Assembly: GCA_030704615.1 (NCBI GenBank)
Contig: CM060732.1
Location: forward strand, 51,691,053-51,751,052
Length of the DNA: 60,000 nt
Direction of reading: 5' to 3'
Source of the DNA: Takakia lepidozioides
Taxonomy: Eukaryota; Streptophyta; Takakiopsida; Takakiales; Takakiaceae
Below the pieces are notes generated by a model. The model was not told where the DNA came from. It saw only the letters and a program-made list of their open reading frames with translations, and searched no databases. Both the position numbers and the translations under genes were made by a program. Below are positions 11,094 through 21,960 of the stretch, piece after piece (the first letter of the stretch is position 1; the number at the start of each line of letters is the position of its first letter).

Positions 11094-12240
11094 GGACTTG
11101 AGTCTCTTCATAGCCACGGATTGCTCTTGTGCTTGCTTCTGATCTGCTTCTGTCATAGCAGCGAGTAACTGAGAATATGGACGCTTCTTTGGAGGCAAAC
11201 ACTCCTCATACCGTCTGACCGAGGTTGTAAGTGTTGAGATGCTGGCATCGTCAGAAGGTGCAGGTACGATAGCTGGGCTCCTTATGTAGATTTTGAATCC
11301 ACAAAGAGTAGAGGGTGCGACTAATTCATCGTTTAGTCTCCTGCATGCCTTGCTTGAATCTTCAGGACCTGCAGCTTTTCCAGGAAGCGCTCCTGAGCAC
11401 GCTACTTGTGCCCCGACACTATTGAAGGATGCATGGATTCTCTCTCCTCCTCCTCTGCTTCTATGATAGCAGGGCATACATAAGACCGGCGCTTCTTCGG
11501 TGGCACACATTCCTCAGGTAATAACGCCGCCGGGGTAAGTGTTGCGTTGATGGCACTGTCAAAAGATGCACCTGGGGGAAACGCTCCTACGCACGCTTGT
11601 GCCCCTACAATATTGACATGGATTCTCTCGTCGCCCTCCTCTTGTCCTCCTTGAATCTGGCTAGAAGTCCTGATTAGATCGCTAGTTGTGTCCAGACCCA
11701 GCAGCTTGCACTCTAAGGAGCAAAACAGTATACCGCCTTGCTGCTTGCTCAAGTTCCTTGGCAGGAGCTGCGTGGGCTCACCAGATGGAATGGACAGCAG
11801 AATGTTTCTGTCCTCGTGCGGTGAGCGTGCCTTGATCAATTTCCATTTACAAGTGCTGCAAAGTGCCCTGGCGTCCATCGCTCCAGACTTCTTGGACTGG
11901 GCCACAACTCGTTCTTTCTTCCCTGGTGAAGCGGAAAGAAAGAAAAATTGAATGTCATTGATACTGTACTCCTGAATTCCTGCCACCTCAACAAGTTCGC
12001 GGATGTCGACGCTACGAACTGCGTTTCTGTTTGAGGCTTTTCGTATTTGCAGGCGACGATGACTAAAGTGGGCGTTGCTAGGAACTGTAAACTCCATATC
12101 ACAAAGTGTCCTTCATGACAATCAACACAGAAGTAGTTTCTGCATATTCTTCGTTTACGACAAGTATTACAAGGCTTCGATCCGTATGAAGAAGATAAAA
12201 ATGTTTGTATCCAGTTAGGAAATGGCCCCGGGCCCACCAT
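11094..12240 (-). CDS. PLATZ-family zinc-binding transcription factor (possibly broken)
   Basis: Plant PLATZ proteins bind A/T-rich DNA through two zinc-binding regions and act in the nucleus. The start is taken as the ATG at 12240, which follows an in-frame TAA. The N-terminus MVGPGPFPNWIQTFLSSSYG has the PLATZ W-hydrophobic pattern and leads into C..C...C...FCVDC (about 12185-12120). In a second frame follow SHRRLQIRKASNRNAVRSVD, an IQEYSIND segment and LCSTCKWKL...FCSLECKLLG (about 11880-11690), the typical second half. The shift near 12110 means an indel, an unusual intron or an assembly error. The first frame stops at 11402. A second reading to 11094 repeats the C-terminal module: EECVPPKKRRSY is matched by EECLPPKKRPYS, a likely nuclear signal. 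This may be an alternative last exon or a partial duplication. Confidence 0.75.
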
Positions 12241-12937
12241 TGCTTCTGATTATCGCCCTCGAGCCTACGCAGATTGTACAAGCAGGGAAAACCGCAGGGC
12301 AAGAATTTTACGCAGCAAGGCGAACAGGCACAGTCGAACTCAAACTCAAAGAGAAAAATGATCTGGACAAGCTGGCCAGCAGCTGCAAATCCAACGCGAG
12401 CACTGGATTCCGAGAGAGACAGAGCTGCAACTCAGATTAATGCCAGCCCGAGCTCTTTGAGCTCATAAATGGATCTCTTTGCACATGTCCAAAAGCCATC
12501 GATCGATGCTATTTTGGTATTTGGGGTTGTGCATTTGTAGACAAAAGTTGGTTGGGATCAAAAAGGTGATCGATCGATCTAAATTTGGAGTGAAACGATT
12601 TCTTAATTTAGCGACGTGCCTGACTAAACTCGGGGGCCACTCTTGGATTGAGACGTTGTGACCAGTAATGCCAGGTGCCTTCGTTCCGAGGGAGTGATGT
12701 ATAATTAGGGATGTTGTGGACGCTCAAGCAATGCCAGCTCTACTGGAATGAGACCATAGAAGGCGCCGGGCAGCACGGGCTCGCCAGAATTCGAGGACGG
12801 GCAGCGAACCGAGCAGAATGATGCTGCCCGGCGCCTCCAATGGCGTAAAGGATTTTGCCTGCCTAATATGGCGTATTTCCAGGAGGATTACAAAGGAGAA
12901 ATCTACGCCTCATGCCCCCAGCACATTATGAAACAGA
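12241..12937. other. Upstream region of PLATZ gene with a 15-bp inverted repeat
   Basis: Presumed promoter side of the PLATZ gene; no coding region recognised. A perfect inverted repeat AGGCGCCGGGCAGCA (12761-12775) and TGCTGCCCGGCGCCT (12822-12836) could form a strong stem with a 46-nt loop. Confidence 0.5.
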
Positions 12938-12952
12938 ATGTGTTTGATTAGG

Positions 12953-13152
12953 TGTCAACCAGCATGTAGCCCAGTGGTAATGGGCACATACCACGTTGGA
13001 TGTGGTTGTGGGTTCAAACCACGGTCTGGTGTGTCATGAAGGTGTCCGTCCACCTTTCAGCTGGAAGGCAGTAGCCTTTGTGGTGAAGAGACACCATAAT
13101 TTACACTCCCTTCGGAAGGCGTCTATATACATACATATGTATGTATATATAT
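12953..13152 (+). mobile_element. tRNA-derived SINE with 15-bp target duplication
   Basis: A 200-bp element with a pol III A box (TAGCCCAGTGG, 12966-12976) and B box (GGTTCAAACC, 13011-13020) at tRNA-like spacing, followed by a non-tRNA body and a (TA/CATA)n microsatellite tail. It is flanked by perfect copies of ATGTGTTTGATTAGG at 12938-12952 and 13153-13167. The long target duplication is expected for LINE-mediated insertion. The tRNA-like head does not fold as an intact tRNA, so it is a SINE rather than a tRNA gene. Confidence 0.88.
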
Positions 13153-13167
13153 ATGTGTTTGATTAGG

Positions 13168-14462
13168 ACTGGCAGGCCAATAAGAGGGCGGCAGTCTCAA
13201 TCCTTTACGTACTTTATGTACTGGAATGGGCCGCAACATGGCGGTTTCGGCGGAAGCTCACCCTTGGGCTCGCCACCACCTTACCCGCCACAATGTCATG
13301 TGGCGGCCATTCATAGTACGTTAAGGTATGGGGTGTTTCTGCGGTTCTCTTTTCTGGAAGCCATTCTGCAGCCTACAGAATGGCGAGTTTGTGATCCGGA
13401 AGCCATTCTGCATGCAGAACGGTGACCATGTGGGTGGCGGGATCTTCGGCATGAGAAATTAAACCTCCGCGTGTGGGGGGTACACCAGACCTTACTATGA
13501 ACTGCATATTTAATACGTATATAGTATATACTTACACTACCTGGCAGTTGTACCTGGCTTGTACTTGTCTCGTACTTTTTCTTTTTTCTTTTTTCTTTTT
13601 TTTTCTTTTTTTACATTTCTCCTACCTAAGTGCTACTCGCAAGGTAAGGTAGGTGTTTTCTTCCTCACAAGATGAGATTGCGCGCAGAGAGAAGGTTGAG
13701 AAGAAGAGGTGAACATCAGGAGTGGGGTTTCGCACCCAAGAGCATTGGGACAGATGCTCGGAAAGAAGCCATTAGGGAATCTTTTGGAACATGGGCATGA
13801 AGAAGGAAGGAGTCTAGTGTTAAAAGTAGGAGAAATGGAGGGCATGTAGGCATAGAAATGGAGGGTGAAGCATCTGATATGGTAGAATACGTACAAACAA
13901 TGTTAGAGAGAAGGTCCCATTTAAAAATATTGCAGAAGCATAGAAGCATTGGGTGACAAAGATCCAAGACAATTGAAGAGGTTTTTTCTGGGTTGGGCCA
14001 AGAATGCCCTAGTTTTTTGGACTTCTCCCCATGGAGGGCTGTTCACCCATTCACTCTTTACAGTGTGTGTACCTCTATGGTGTGCTCCGGGGTTTTACTT
14101 TTTTCCCCTTCAATAATCTTAATAAATTTTTCAGGACCCTATCTCCTGTTCAAAAAATAAAAAACAAGCGGCTAGTCGCAAAATGGCTCCCCCTAAAACT
14201 CTTGAGTTGAAAATTTCCTAAAGATATTATATTGAAATAAAACATCATATACATATCACATATTCGGGTATTTTTCTTGTAAGGCCGTTGGCCGTTTACT
14301 TTATATTTGAATTATATGTCAAACATGTTCTACATAAGAGGAAACTTTATTTATTTATTTATAAATAAAGTCGGGGACAGAAGCCCTGGCAGAACTTTAT
14401 TGATGTGTGAATTAAATATTAACGTATGATATTACAGAACTGATCTTAAATTTTACTAGTTA
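13168..14462. other. Intergenic: small hairpins, pyrimidine tract, possible LINE 3' end
   Basis: 13285-13306 is a perfect stem CCGCCACA/TGTGGCGG with a 6-nt loop. 13364-13388 holds GCCATTCTG...CAGAATGGC, and GGAAGCCATTCTGCA is repeated. 13575-13620 is a T/C tract. 13960-14165 reads like the 3' tail of a LINE (AATAAA-like signal, then CAAAAAATAAAAAAC), but I find no diagnostic protein motif there. Confidence 0.35.
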
Positions 14463-14645
14463 TTAAAATATTGAAATGCTTGTTGAAATACCCACTGAAA
14501 TATTAAAATACTTGTTGAAGAACTGGCTGAAATATTAATATACTTGCTGCAAAATTGACTGAAATACTGAAATACTTGCTGAAAAACTCACTGAAATATT
14601 GAAATACTTGCTGAAAAACTCGCTGAAATACTGAATATTGAAATA
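14463..14645. repeat. 32-bp minisatellite, about 5.5 copies
   Basis: The motif CTTG(C/T)TGAA recurs at 14479, 14511, 14543, 14575 and 14607, exactly every 32 bp, with a unit like ACTTGCTGAAAAACTCACTG followed by AAATATTGAAAT. Confidence 0.9.
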
Positions 14646-15890
14646 CTGTATTCAGGCTTCACTATCTATACAAAAAGGCGAACAACAAAACATTCATTTA
14701 AGAATGCTACAAAAAGATTCACAAGTTTGTCTATTACACACCCATATTACATGCCCTTACAACATGTCAGTTCTGCTCTCTTCAGATATATCTACAAGTA
14801 TATTGTTTCTACCATTCCCAATGCCCGCATCAATGTCTTGCCCTTTATTCTGCCCTCATACTACTGCAACATTCACTATCACTCTACATTACCCCACTAC
14901 TTTCTCACATCTCTCAATCTACTCGGGACTACCATCACTATGTCAACTGTAAGCAACTGACACAGATATACTCACCTTACAGGCGCACTCCCAGTTGTCA
15001 CCCCTCTGATCTACTTCCCCATACTGCATGTCACCTCTCCGCCCATGCACCTCTACTGTTGATCACCCTCACCTTGTGAGTCCATGTAGACAGTCTGACA
15101 AACCCCCATCTAGACTATGCACTGCTTGTGGAACTCGCCTATACGTTGTGTGGTTACAACTAACAACTTTATGTTTGGCTCCTCTTCACTGGACTGGCAT
15201 GACAACCAAGGATGTTGTGAAGATACCAGCTGACCATATTCTGCTGAATACACTAGACCTGACCACATCCTATACTGGCACTCTACGTAACAACACCATG
15301 GTAACTTCCCCTCTCCACACCTGCCCTTTATTGCCTCAATTCAACACACACACCCCACTGTTTTCTCAACTTACACACCACAGTGTAGTTCTACTATCCA
15401 ATGCTACATGCCTCTCCTATCACGTATGTCACCCTGGTACCCTACCATATAACTGACCCTCATACCAGACTTCAGCTCGTTACCCACCCACTTTGGCTCC
15501 CAGATATTGTGCCACCCCCGATAGATTTGATACAACCCACAGTTTCTTGGTACGTTGTGGCCAACACAGACAATCACCCACCTTGACTGCATCATACCCC
15601 ATGAACCAATATTTCTCCTTGCCAATGCAATTGTTACATCTAACAACTGTCTACAGATTGTCATTTGGCTGGCAACCTTGAAATCTGAAGAGGAACATCA
15701 ACCATTGGGGACTACACACATAAGACCTACCTCGTGCTCCAATCTCTCGCAACTTCGTGTATTCAGGAGAATACCCTGGACAATGTAAAGTAAGATAGAA
15801 GAGAGGGGGAGAGAATGTACTCATAAGTTGTAATGAAGGACAAAAGATGATGACAAAAGATGGACACTTGGGAAACAGATGGAAGAGAGA
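14646..15890. other. Pyrimidine-rich intergenic sequence
   Basis: The plus strand is poor in G and rich in C/T, so it is open in several frames (to 142 codons at 15028-15456). The products are low-complexity Thr/Leu/Pro/His-rich with no domain. I read it as non-coding. Confidence 0.4.
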
Positions 15891-15899
15891 ACTGTTGCA

Positions 15900-16165
15900 G
15901 CACTTACAATGCAATCGGGGGAGCCACCATGGCTCTCAACTTTGCAAACGCACACACACACCCTTCCCCCATCATTTGCTCATAGGTATCTAAAGCCTCC
16001 ATCTCGCGCCCCTGCTCTGCATACCCTGCAAGCATCGCACTCCACGACACCACATCTTATTCAGCCTGCATAGTGTTGAACATTCCATTTGGATCCTCGC
16101 TGCACCCACATTTGGCATACTTGTCCACCATGGCAGTGTTCAGAATGACATTTGTTAATCTGACG
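15900..16165 (-). pseudogene. PPR repeat fragment
   Basis: The minus strand encodes one and a half PLS-type pentatricopeptide repeats: NVILNTAMVDKYAKCGC (about 16160-16095), then DVVSWSAMLAGYAEQGREME and ALDTYEQMMGEG (about 16055-15960). A stop interrupts the frame near 16060. PPR proteins bind organellar RNA for editing and processing. This is an isolated relic of the family amplified at 55-59 kb, and it directly abuts the PDF-motif relic that follows. Confidence 0.75.
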
Positions 16166-17100
16166 GGCATTCACCTTTTTGCCTCGGTTGTCCCACCATG
16201 GACTGGCGTCAAAAAAGTATTCATTCCACAGCTTCTCCTCAATTTTGCTACCTGTTTTTGGATACTTTCATGTTGTCACATTGGCAATATCATGTCAAAG
16301 TCACTCCAAACTAGATTCACTCAACCAGCTAACTTGAAGAATTCAACATGGAATTTTAGGGCCGATTTCTGATAAGAGGGAAAAACAGGGTGAAATGTGT
16401 TGAAGAAGGTGCGTTCATTAGCAGTGCATGATTGTATTAATTGTGCCGCTGTTGTTGCGGCTTCCAATTGACCATCTACCCATGCAGGTTTCTTGTAGCG
16501 ATTGATCCACAGGGATCCATAGGTAATCTTGTGCTTGAAATTTGGCCCTCTTGGATGAATCGGGACCCACACTCTATCCCTAGTCCTTCAGCTATCCATG
16601 CCTCTGCACAAATCATGCATACATCTAGCAGCTGACAATGACAGCCTAGATTTTTTCTAGGAAACACCCAAACCCTACTTATCACACTAGTTCATATGCT
16701 ACTTGCGTCTGCTTCCAACAGGCATTCACCTTTTTGCCTCGGTTGTCCCACCACTGACTGGGGTCAAGTATTCATGCCACAACTTCTCCTCGTCTCTGTT
16801 ACCAGTTTTTGGATACTTTCATGTTGTCACATTGGCAGTATCATGTCAAAGTCACTCCAAACTATCAAAGATTCACTCAACCAGCTAACTTGCAGAATTC
16901 AAGATGAAAATTTAAGGCCGACTTTGATAAGCGGGGAAAACAGGATGAAATGTGTTGAAGAAGGTGCCTTGAGTAGCAGTGCCTGATTTTATCAATTGTG
17001 CCGCTGCTATTGTGGCTTCCAGTTGATCATCGACCCATGCAGGTTTCTTGTAGCTATCCTTCCACAGGGAATCACAGATAATCTGGAGCTTCAAATCCAG
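16166..17100 (-). pseudogene. Two tandem fragments of an OSB-like (PDF-motif) gene
   Basis: Organellar single-stranded DNA-binding (OSB) proteins of plants carry PDF motifs of about 50 residues. Here the minus strand encodes two partial units. The first has IHPRGPNFKHKITYGSLWIN followed by KKPAWVDGQLEAATTAAQL (about 16565-16435), and SDFDMILPMW (about 16300-16265). The second has DSLWKDSYKKPAWVDDQLEA (about 17070-17010) followed by another SDFDMILPMW (about 16860). The units align at DNA level, including intron-like stretches between motifs, so this is a genomic (not processed) tandem duplication. Frames are broken. Identification rests on FKHK, LW and PxWVDGQLE, typical of the PDF motif. Confidence 0.65.
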
Positions 17101-17619
17101 CCCTCTGTGATTGGTTATAACTGCTAATGGAAGAGATGTAGAACTGGTAGTAGATATTTAAGCGTTTCGGTTATAACTTACCAATCTGACACCAGATAAC
17201 CTTTGTCCATCTTATCGAACTCTCCCTTCAAATTCGCATCATTGATGCTTCCATACATATCCATGAAGGTAGTGTTCCGAATTCCTTCAAGTAGATGCAA
17301 TTCTCGTCTGTGATATGATCACCATGCTATCCTACAATCATCGCATTTGAAGACAAGACCCGTCGTTCAGCCATACTATCACACATTCTCTCTTTGCAAA
17401 CTCCACATTCCAATCGGCATCCTCTGTAGACTCTCACTTTACAGACTTAATGAAGAATGCGACTTAATGCTCTACGATAACTACAAAAATCCTCCATGGG
17501 TCATGATATAAGGTCGAGGACAATGTGGTGAGGGCACCCTTCTTCTTCGACCTATTTCAGCCTGTTTTGCCCTCTCATCAGATTCAGCCCTGAATTTGCA
17601 TATTGAATTATGTAAGTTA
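17101..17619. other. Intergenic, no gene recognised
   Basis: Short frames only; nothing recognised. It separates PDF-motif relics on opposite strands. Confidence 0.3.
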
Positions 17620-17960
17620 GCTCGTTGGGTGGATCTGTGGTGGTTTGGAGTGACTTTGACAAGTTACTGCCAATGTGGCAGCAGGAAAATACCCAAAAAC
17701 CGATACCAGATATGAAGAGAAGCTTTGGAATGAACACTTTTCCGAGCCCAGTCAATGGTGGGACAATGGAGACAAAAAGGTGCATGCCTGTTGGATTACA
17801 AAAAAACAGATGCAATTCATAATTGGACTCTACTGTAAAAAGTAGGGTTGGGGTGTTTGCTGGAAGAACTTCACGTCGTGCGGAAGGAGCGGGGATAGAG
17901 TGTGGATCCAGATTCATCCAAGCTACAGGCCCGATGCGAAATCCCAATCGGGACCTGCAT
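17620..17960 (+). pseudogene. OSB-like PDF-motif fragment, opposite orientation
   Basis: The plus strand encodes SDFDKLLPMWQQENTQKPI (17653-17709). In another frame comes EKLWNEHFSEPSQWWDNGDK (about 17713-17775), the first half of the PDF motif (WxxxFxxPSQWWDN). RVWIQIHPS follows near 17900. These are the same modules as on the minus strand at 16.2-17.1 and 53-55 kb. The frame changes and stops show a relic. Confidence 0.7.
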
Positions 17961-18226
17961 CTTCCTCCCCCTTTTTGTCCTTATTTCGCTGTCAATCCCT
18001 TCATTCTATGTGGAAGGTTCTAGAGGGAACTTCACATTTCCCCTCATGATCTTGATTTTGGGAATTCTTTTTTAATACAATGTTGTTAGGATATGGGCAG
18101 CATTGTCGTCATCATAGGTTGGCCGGTCAAATAATGGAAGATATTACAAAGGAAAGGTTGAAGCTGACCGCCAGTATATGTGTTCTCTCTGCGAATTGCC
18201 CAAACTGGCTTCATCAATAATGTGCA
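17961..18226. other. Intergenic, no gene recognised
   Basis: Nothing recognised; may include upstream intron sequence of the eS1 pseudogene that follows. Confidence 0.3.
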
Positions 18227-18767
18227 GGGTCGCAATGTCCTCACTAACTTTTATGTTAGTCTCATCCTAAGTGGGTGCAGTGCTGCTTCTAGTATGGGGC
18301 TCTTATCACTCTGTACATCATAGTGAAATTGAAGTGCTTATTCTCAGGTAAATCTGTGCCTTTTGGCACTCTTTTTTGGTTGTCAGGCTTAAAGGCCGTG
18401 TTGTAAATTGATTTGAGATTGGTGCAGGGAATAAATTTCACCACAGACAAGTTGATGGAGGCTGGTGCGGAAACGGTAGAGTCTGGTAGAGTCACATGTG
18501 GATGTGAAAACAACAGACAATTACATGTTGCGGATTTTCTGCATTGGCTTCACAAAGAAGCGACCCAACCACATTAAGCGCACTTGTTACGCACAATTTC
18601 AAAAATGTCAGACAATTTCTAAGGCTCTTCGACAAATGATGCAATTCTTAGAAGTTGAATGGTAGTCTCTAAAAGAAATAGAACCTCAAGTACACAAGCC
18701 AATAGTTTTTGGGGATAATGAAGGCATTTCATGTCTCTGATGTCCATTTCTGAGGTTCATGTGTGAG

Positions 18768-18817
<50 letters not shown>

Positions 18818-19394
18818 TTCCATAGAACATGATGGTTCAATGGTGGTTGCTTGTCAGGAACACTGCAAAACATTGTATGCAACCAATATTTCCATGCAGG
18901 TCCTTCATCAATTTCGCGAGATGCAACCTGATGTAAGTAGTGTTACCATGTCTCGGCTTGCTTCGGTGGAAGATGAGGGAGATCATTGTGCATGAAGCTC
19001 AAACTCGTGATTTGAAGGTTCTTGTAGCCAAGTTCATTCCAGATGTGATTGGAAAAGACATTGAGAAGACATCAGCCAGTATGTATCCTATACAGAACAC
19101 TTTCATCCACAAAGTAAATATTGTGAAAGCTCCCAAAGTTGATGTGGGCAAGCTTATGGAGGTAGAACTCACTTCCCTCCTCTAATTTAAGTGTTGGATA
19201 AGTTTCAGTTTAGTGTCGACGTTCATTGCATACATTGGCTGTTTTCTTGGTTGGTATCTTGTTGCTTGGCTGCTTTCATGGGGATCACATACAGTGAGGA
19301 GGTGGGAGCAAAGATAGAGCGACATGTTGGTGAGTTGGAAGAGCTTGAAGGGGAGCCTGTTAAGGTACGAGGGGCTTACATTTCCCGTGTGTAG
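18227..19394 (+). pseudogene. 40S ribosomal protein eS1 (RPS3a) pseudogene with introns
   Basis: eS1 is a structural protein of the small ribosomal subunit. Four exon-like blocks follow the gene's order: GRNVLTNFY after CAG (about 18229-18255); GINFTTDKL, then HVDVKTTDNYMLRIFCIGFT and KKRPNHIKRTCYAQF (18428-18600); [33 protein letters not shown] and [20 protein letters not shown] (18968-19158); and YSEEVGAKIERH...VRGA (about 19290-19380). The second block has a +1 shift near 18460 and a TAG, so the copy is non-functional. Retained introns show it arose by DNA duplication, not retroposition. The third block is repeated downstream. Confidence 0.85.
18768..18813. repeat. (GA)n microsatellite
   Basis: About 20 GA units inside an intron of the eS1 pseudogene. 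The Arg-Glu repeat ORF through it is an artefact. Confidence 0.95.
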
Positions 19395-19534
19395 TGGAAG
19401 GGGAGGAGTACTTTCGTAAGTTCTGCTGCAACAATTTTTGTTTTCCAGCCTACATGTTCTTGTTGGATATTAATTGAAGTGCTTTCAATGTTGTTACAAT
19501 ACCATAATAAAGTGGAGGCTGCTGAATGCAATTG

Positions 19535-19755
19535 GCCTTGCTTGGTGCAGACAGAATCCATTGCAATGTGGAGATGGCTGAAACACATTAGCATTTCCAA
19601 AGGATGGTGTGGATGGCCTTACGTGGTGCATGCAGAGTCCGTGGCAATGTGGAGATGGCTGAAACACCATTATAGCATTTCCAGAGGATGGTGTGGATGG
19701 CCTTGCGTGGTGCATGTAGAGTCCGTGGCAATGTGGAGATGGCTGAATGGGCAAA
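19535..19755. repeat. Tandem ~80-90 bp repeat between eS1 exon copies
   Basis: The block containing GGATGGTGTGGATGGCCTT and GTGGCAATGTGGAGATGGCT occurs three times in a row. It recurs once at about 20640-20770 and in part at about 21140-21240. It is presumably intron sequence that was amplified with the eS1 exon. Confidence 0.75.
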
Positions 19756-19904
19756 GGAGGCAAGTGGCAAAGAAGCCACGTCACTGGTGCATAGTTGTGT
19801 GCGACATACTAGATGAAACTGTACTATATGTCATTCCAGAGGTTGGTCCATGTGTTTTACAACAATACTATCAATATAAGACTTCTGGTTCGCATTGGAA
19901 GCTC

Positions 19905-20025
19905 AATCCTTGTAAGTTCATTGTGTGTGAAGCTCAAACTTGTGATTTGAAGGATCTTGTAGCCAAATTCATTCCAGAGGTGATTCGAAAAGACATTGAC
20001 AAAGCAACAGCCGGCTATGGATGGC
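19905..20025 (+). pseudogene. Duplicated eS1 exon, copy 2
   Basis: Encodes [20 protein letters not shown] followed by EVIRKDIDKATAG, the conserved eS1 block also found at 18968. It lacks the KMRE start and the downstream LQN...GKLME part. Confidence 0.8.
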
Positions 20026-20154
20026 CAGGAGAATTATAATGTACTATGTGCAAAAACGTTCTTTGCCCCAGCCTTGTGGCATCATGCCACAAACCATTTT
20101 AATATCAAGAGAGCATAAACAGTTCTTTCATTAACGGTCTTTGTTGTCGCTACA

Positions 20155-20346
20155 GATGTGCAGGAAGATGAGGGAGATCATTGTGCGTGAAGCTCAAACT
20201 TGTGATTTGAAGGATTTTGTAGCCAAGTTCATTCCACAGGTGATTGGAAAAGACATCAGCCGGTATGTATCCTCTATAGAACATCTTCAACCGGAAAGTA
20301 AAAATTCTGGAAGCTCCCAAATTTAATGTGGGTAAGCTTATGGAGG
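20155..20346 (+). pseudogene. Duplicated eS1 exon, copy 3
   Basis: Encodes [20 protein letters not shown] and KFIPQVIGKDISR. After a frameshift near 20265, the next frame continues towards KVKILEAPKFNVGKLME up to 20346. It is the best preserved of the extra copies. Confidence 0.8.
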
Positions 20347-20934
20347 TAAAACTCAGCTTCCCTCCTCTAATGTAGGTGTTGGATAAGTTTCATTTAGTGT
20401 CGACCTTCACTGCATATATTGGCTATTTTCTTGGCTGGTTTCATGTTTTCTGGCTGGTGGTATGCTGTTGGTTGGCTTCTTTCATTTCACGTGTGTAGTG
20501 GAAGGGAAGAAGTACTTTCCTAAGTTCTACTGCAACAATGTCTTTTTTCCAGCCTAGATGATGTTCTCGATGGATACAGAGCTTTGAATGTTGTTGCAAT
20601 ACTATAATAAAGTGGAGGGTGTTGAATGCAGTTGGCCTTGCTTCGTGTAGGCATAATCCAGGGAAATGTGGACATAGCTGAAACCCCATGATAGCATTTC
20701 CAGAGGATGGTGTGGATGGCCTCACAATCCAGCATGCAAAATCCATGGCAATGTGGAGATGGCTGAATGGGCAAACAGGTTAGGTGACAAACAAGCCACG
20801 TCACTGGTACATAGTTGCGTGCTTACATAGTACATGAAAGTGTACTATATGTCATTCCAGAAGATGACCATGTTGGTCCATGTATTTTACAACAATGCTA
20901 TCAATAAAAGACCAATGGTTTGCATTGGAAACTC

Positions 20935-21100
20935 AATCCCCATAAGTGGCTTGTGCGTGATGCTCAAACTTGTGATTTGAAGGATCTTATAGCCCAGTTC
21001 ATTGCAGAGGTGATTGGAAAAGACATTGAGAAGCCAACAGCCGGTATCTATCCTCTACAGATCCCCTTCAATTTGATGTGGGAAAGCCGGCTGGAGGTCT
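20935..21100 (+). pseudogene. Duplicated eS1 exon, copy 4
   Basis: Encodes [39 protein letters not shown], then a shortened end (MWESRLEV) where GKLME should be. It is the fourth copy of this exon in 2.2 kb. Confidence 0.8.
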
Positions 21101-21393
21101 AGCCTCACTTTCACACATCTAATGTCAGTGTTGTATCCATTACAATGTGGAGATGTTTGAAACAACATTGGAGCATTTTCAAAGGATGGTCTGGATGGCT
21201 TTTCGTGGCGTGTACCGAATCTGTGGCAAGAAAACATTGCAAGCAGAACCCATGACAATGGTAGTTGCACGGGTTGGTCCAAAGCCAATTGCAACAACAA
21301 ATGAATAAAGGGTGCTAAAAGGAAAACACTCCATAATTGATCATAAAATCCACTGTCCAAGCATGATATCTTAATGGGAATGCGAAGGGAGTG

Positions 21394-21960
21394 TGTCGAG
21401 CGGCTTTTGCTCACCCATCCCTTCGCTATCCGAGGTGGAAACTCCAAGATAGAAGAGTTGGATATCTCTAAGCACTCAGCCCGCTCAGAACAATCAGTCA
21501 TGACCTACAGCTAGTGTATCATGGTTGTGCTTCCTGTTTGTATTTCTTCTTACCTTCATATTAGCAATTTACCTTATTGTGTATACTTAAGCATCTCTCC
21601 TCCTTCACCGTGCTCTCCATCCTTGCTCCCGTTCCTACTCTCCGCCTTATCTCCTCTCGTGAATGACCCAGAAATGCTCTCCGTCAAGTCCCCTCCATGT
21701 CGCTGCTCTGCTTAATGTATCTACAAGTTGTTCTAACCGCCTAACTAACTAATTGTCACCTAAGAAGTAAGCACGTTCCCTCTGCAGATGTCGTCCCCAC
21801 ACAGTCGTTCCCTACCAAAGATAACCATTCCCTATGTACGCTGTGACGGGCTGTGATTGTGCCGAACTATGACTGGCTGTGTCGGCTGTGAATGTTGTGA
21901 TTGACTGTGCAACCTTGTGTGTGCCACCCCCTAAGCCTGTTGTAGGGTAAAATCTCGTGG
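21394..21960 (-). mobile_element. LTR remnant related to the LTR at 30.0-30.9 kb, inverted
   Basis: Reverse-complemented, this region matches 30300-30933 block by block: CACAGCC-type repeats, then GGGAACGACTGTGGGG-like and GCGGTTAGAAC blocks. These are followed by the near-identical GTCATGACTGATTGTTCTG and ATATCCAACTCTTCTATCTT stretches. It ends in CGACA (21394-21398 on the plus strand as TGTCG). No primer-binding site follows, so it is a solo or truncated LTR. The far boundary is uncertain. Confidence 0.65.

Noticed and set aside
12961-13035. tRNA gene
   Set aside because: A and B boxes are present, but the cloverleaf is not intact and the unit is flanked by a 15-bp target duplication, so it is a SINE.
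15028-15456. 142-codon ORF as a gene
   Set aside because: The strand is G-poor and open in several frames; the product is low-complexity with no recognisable domain.
18759-18995. Arg-Glu-repeat protein
   Set aside because: Translation of a (GA)n microsatellite inside an eS1 pseudogene intron.
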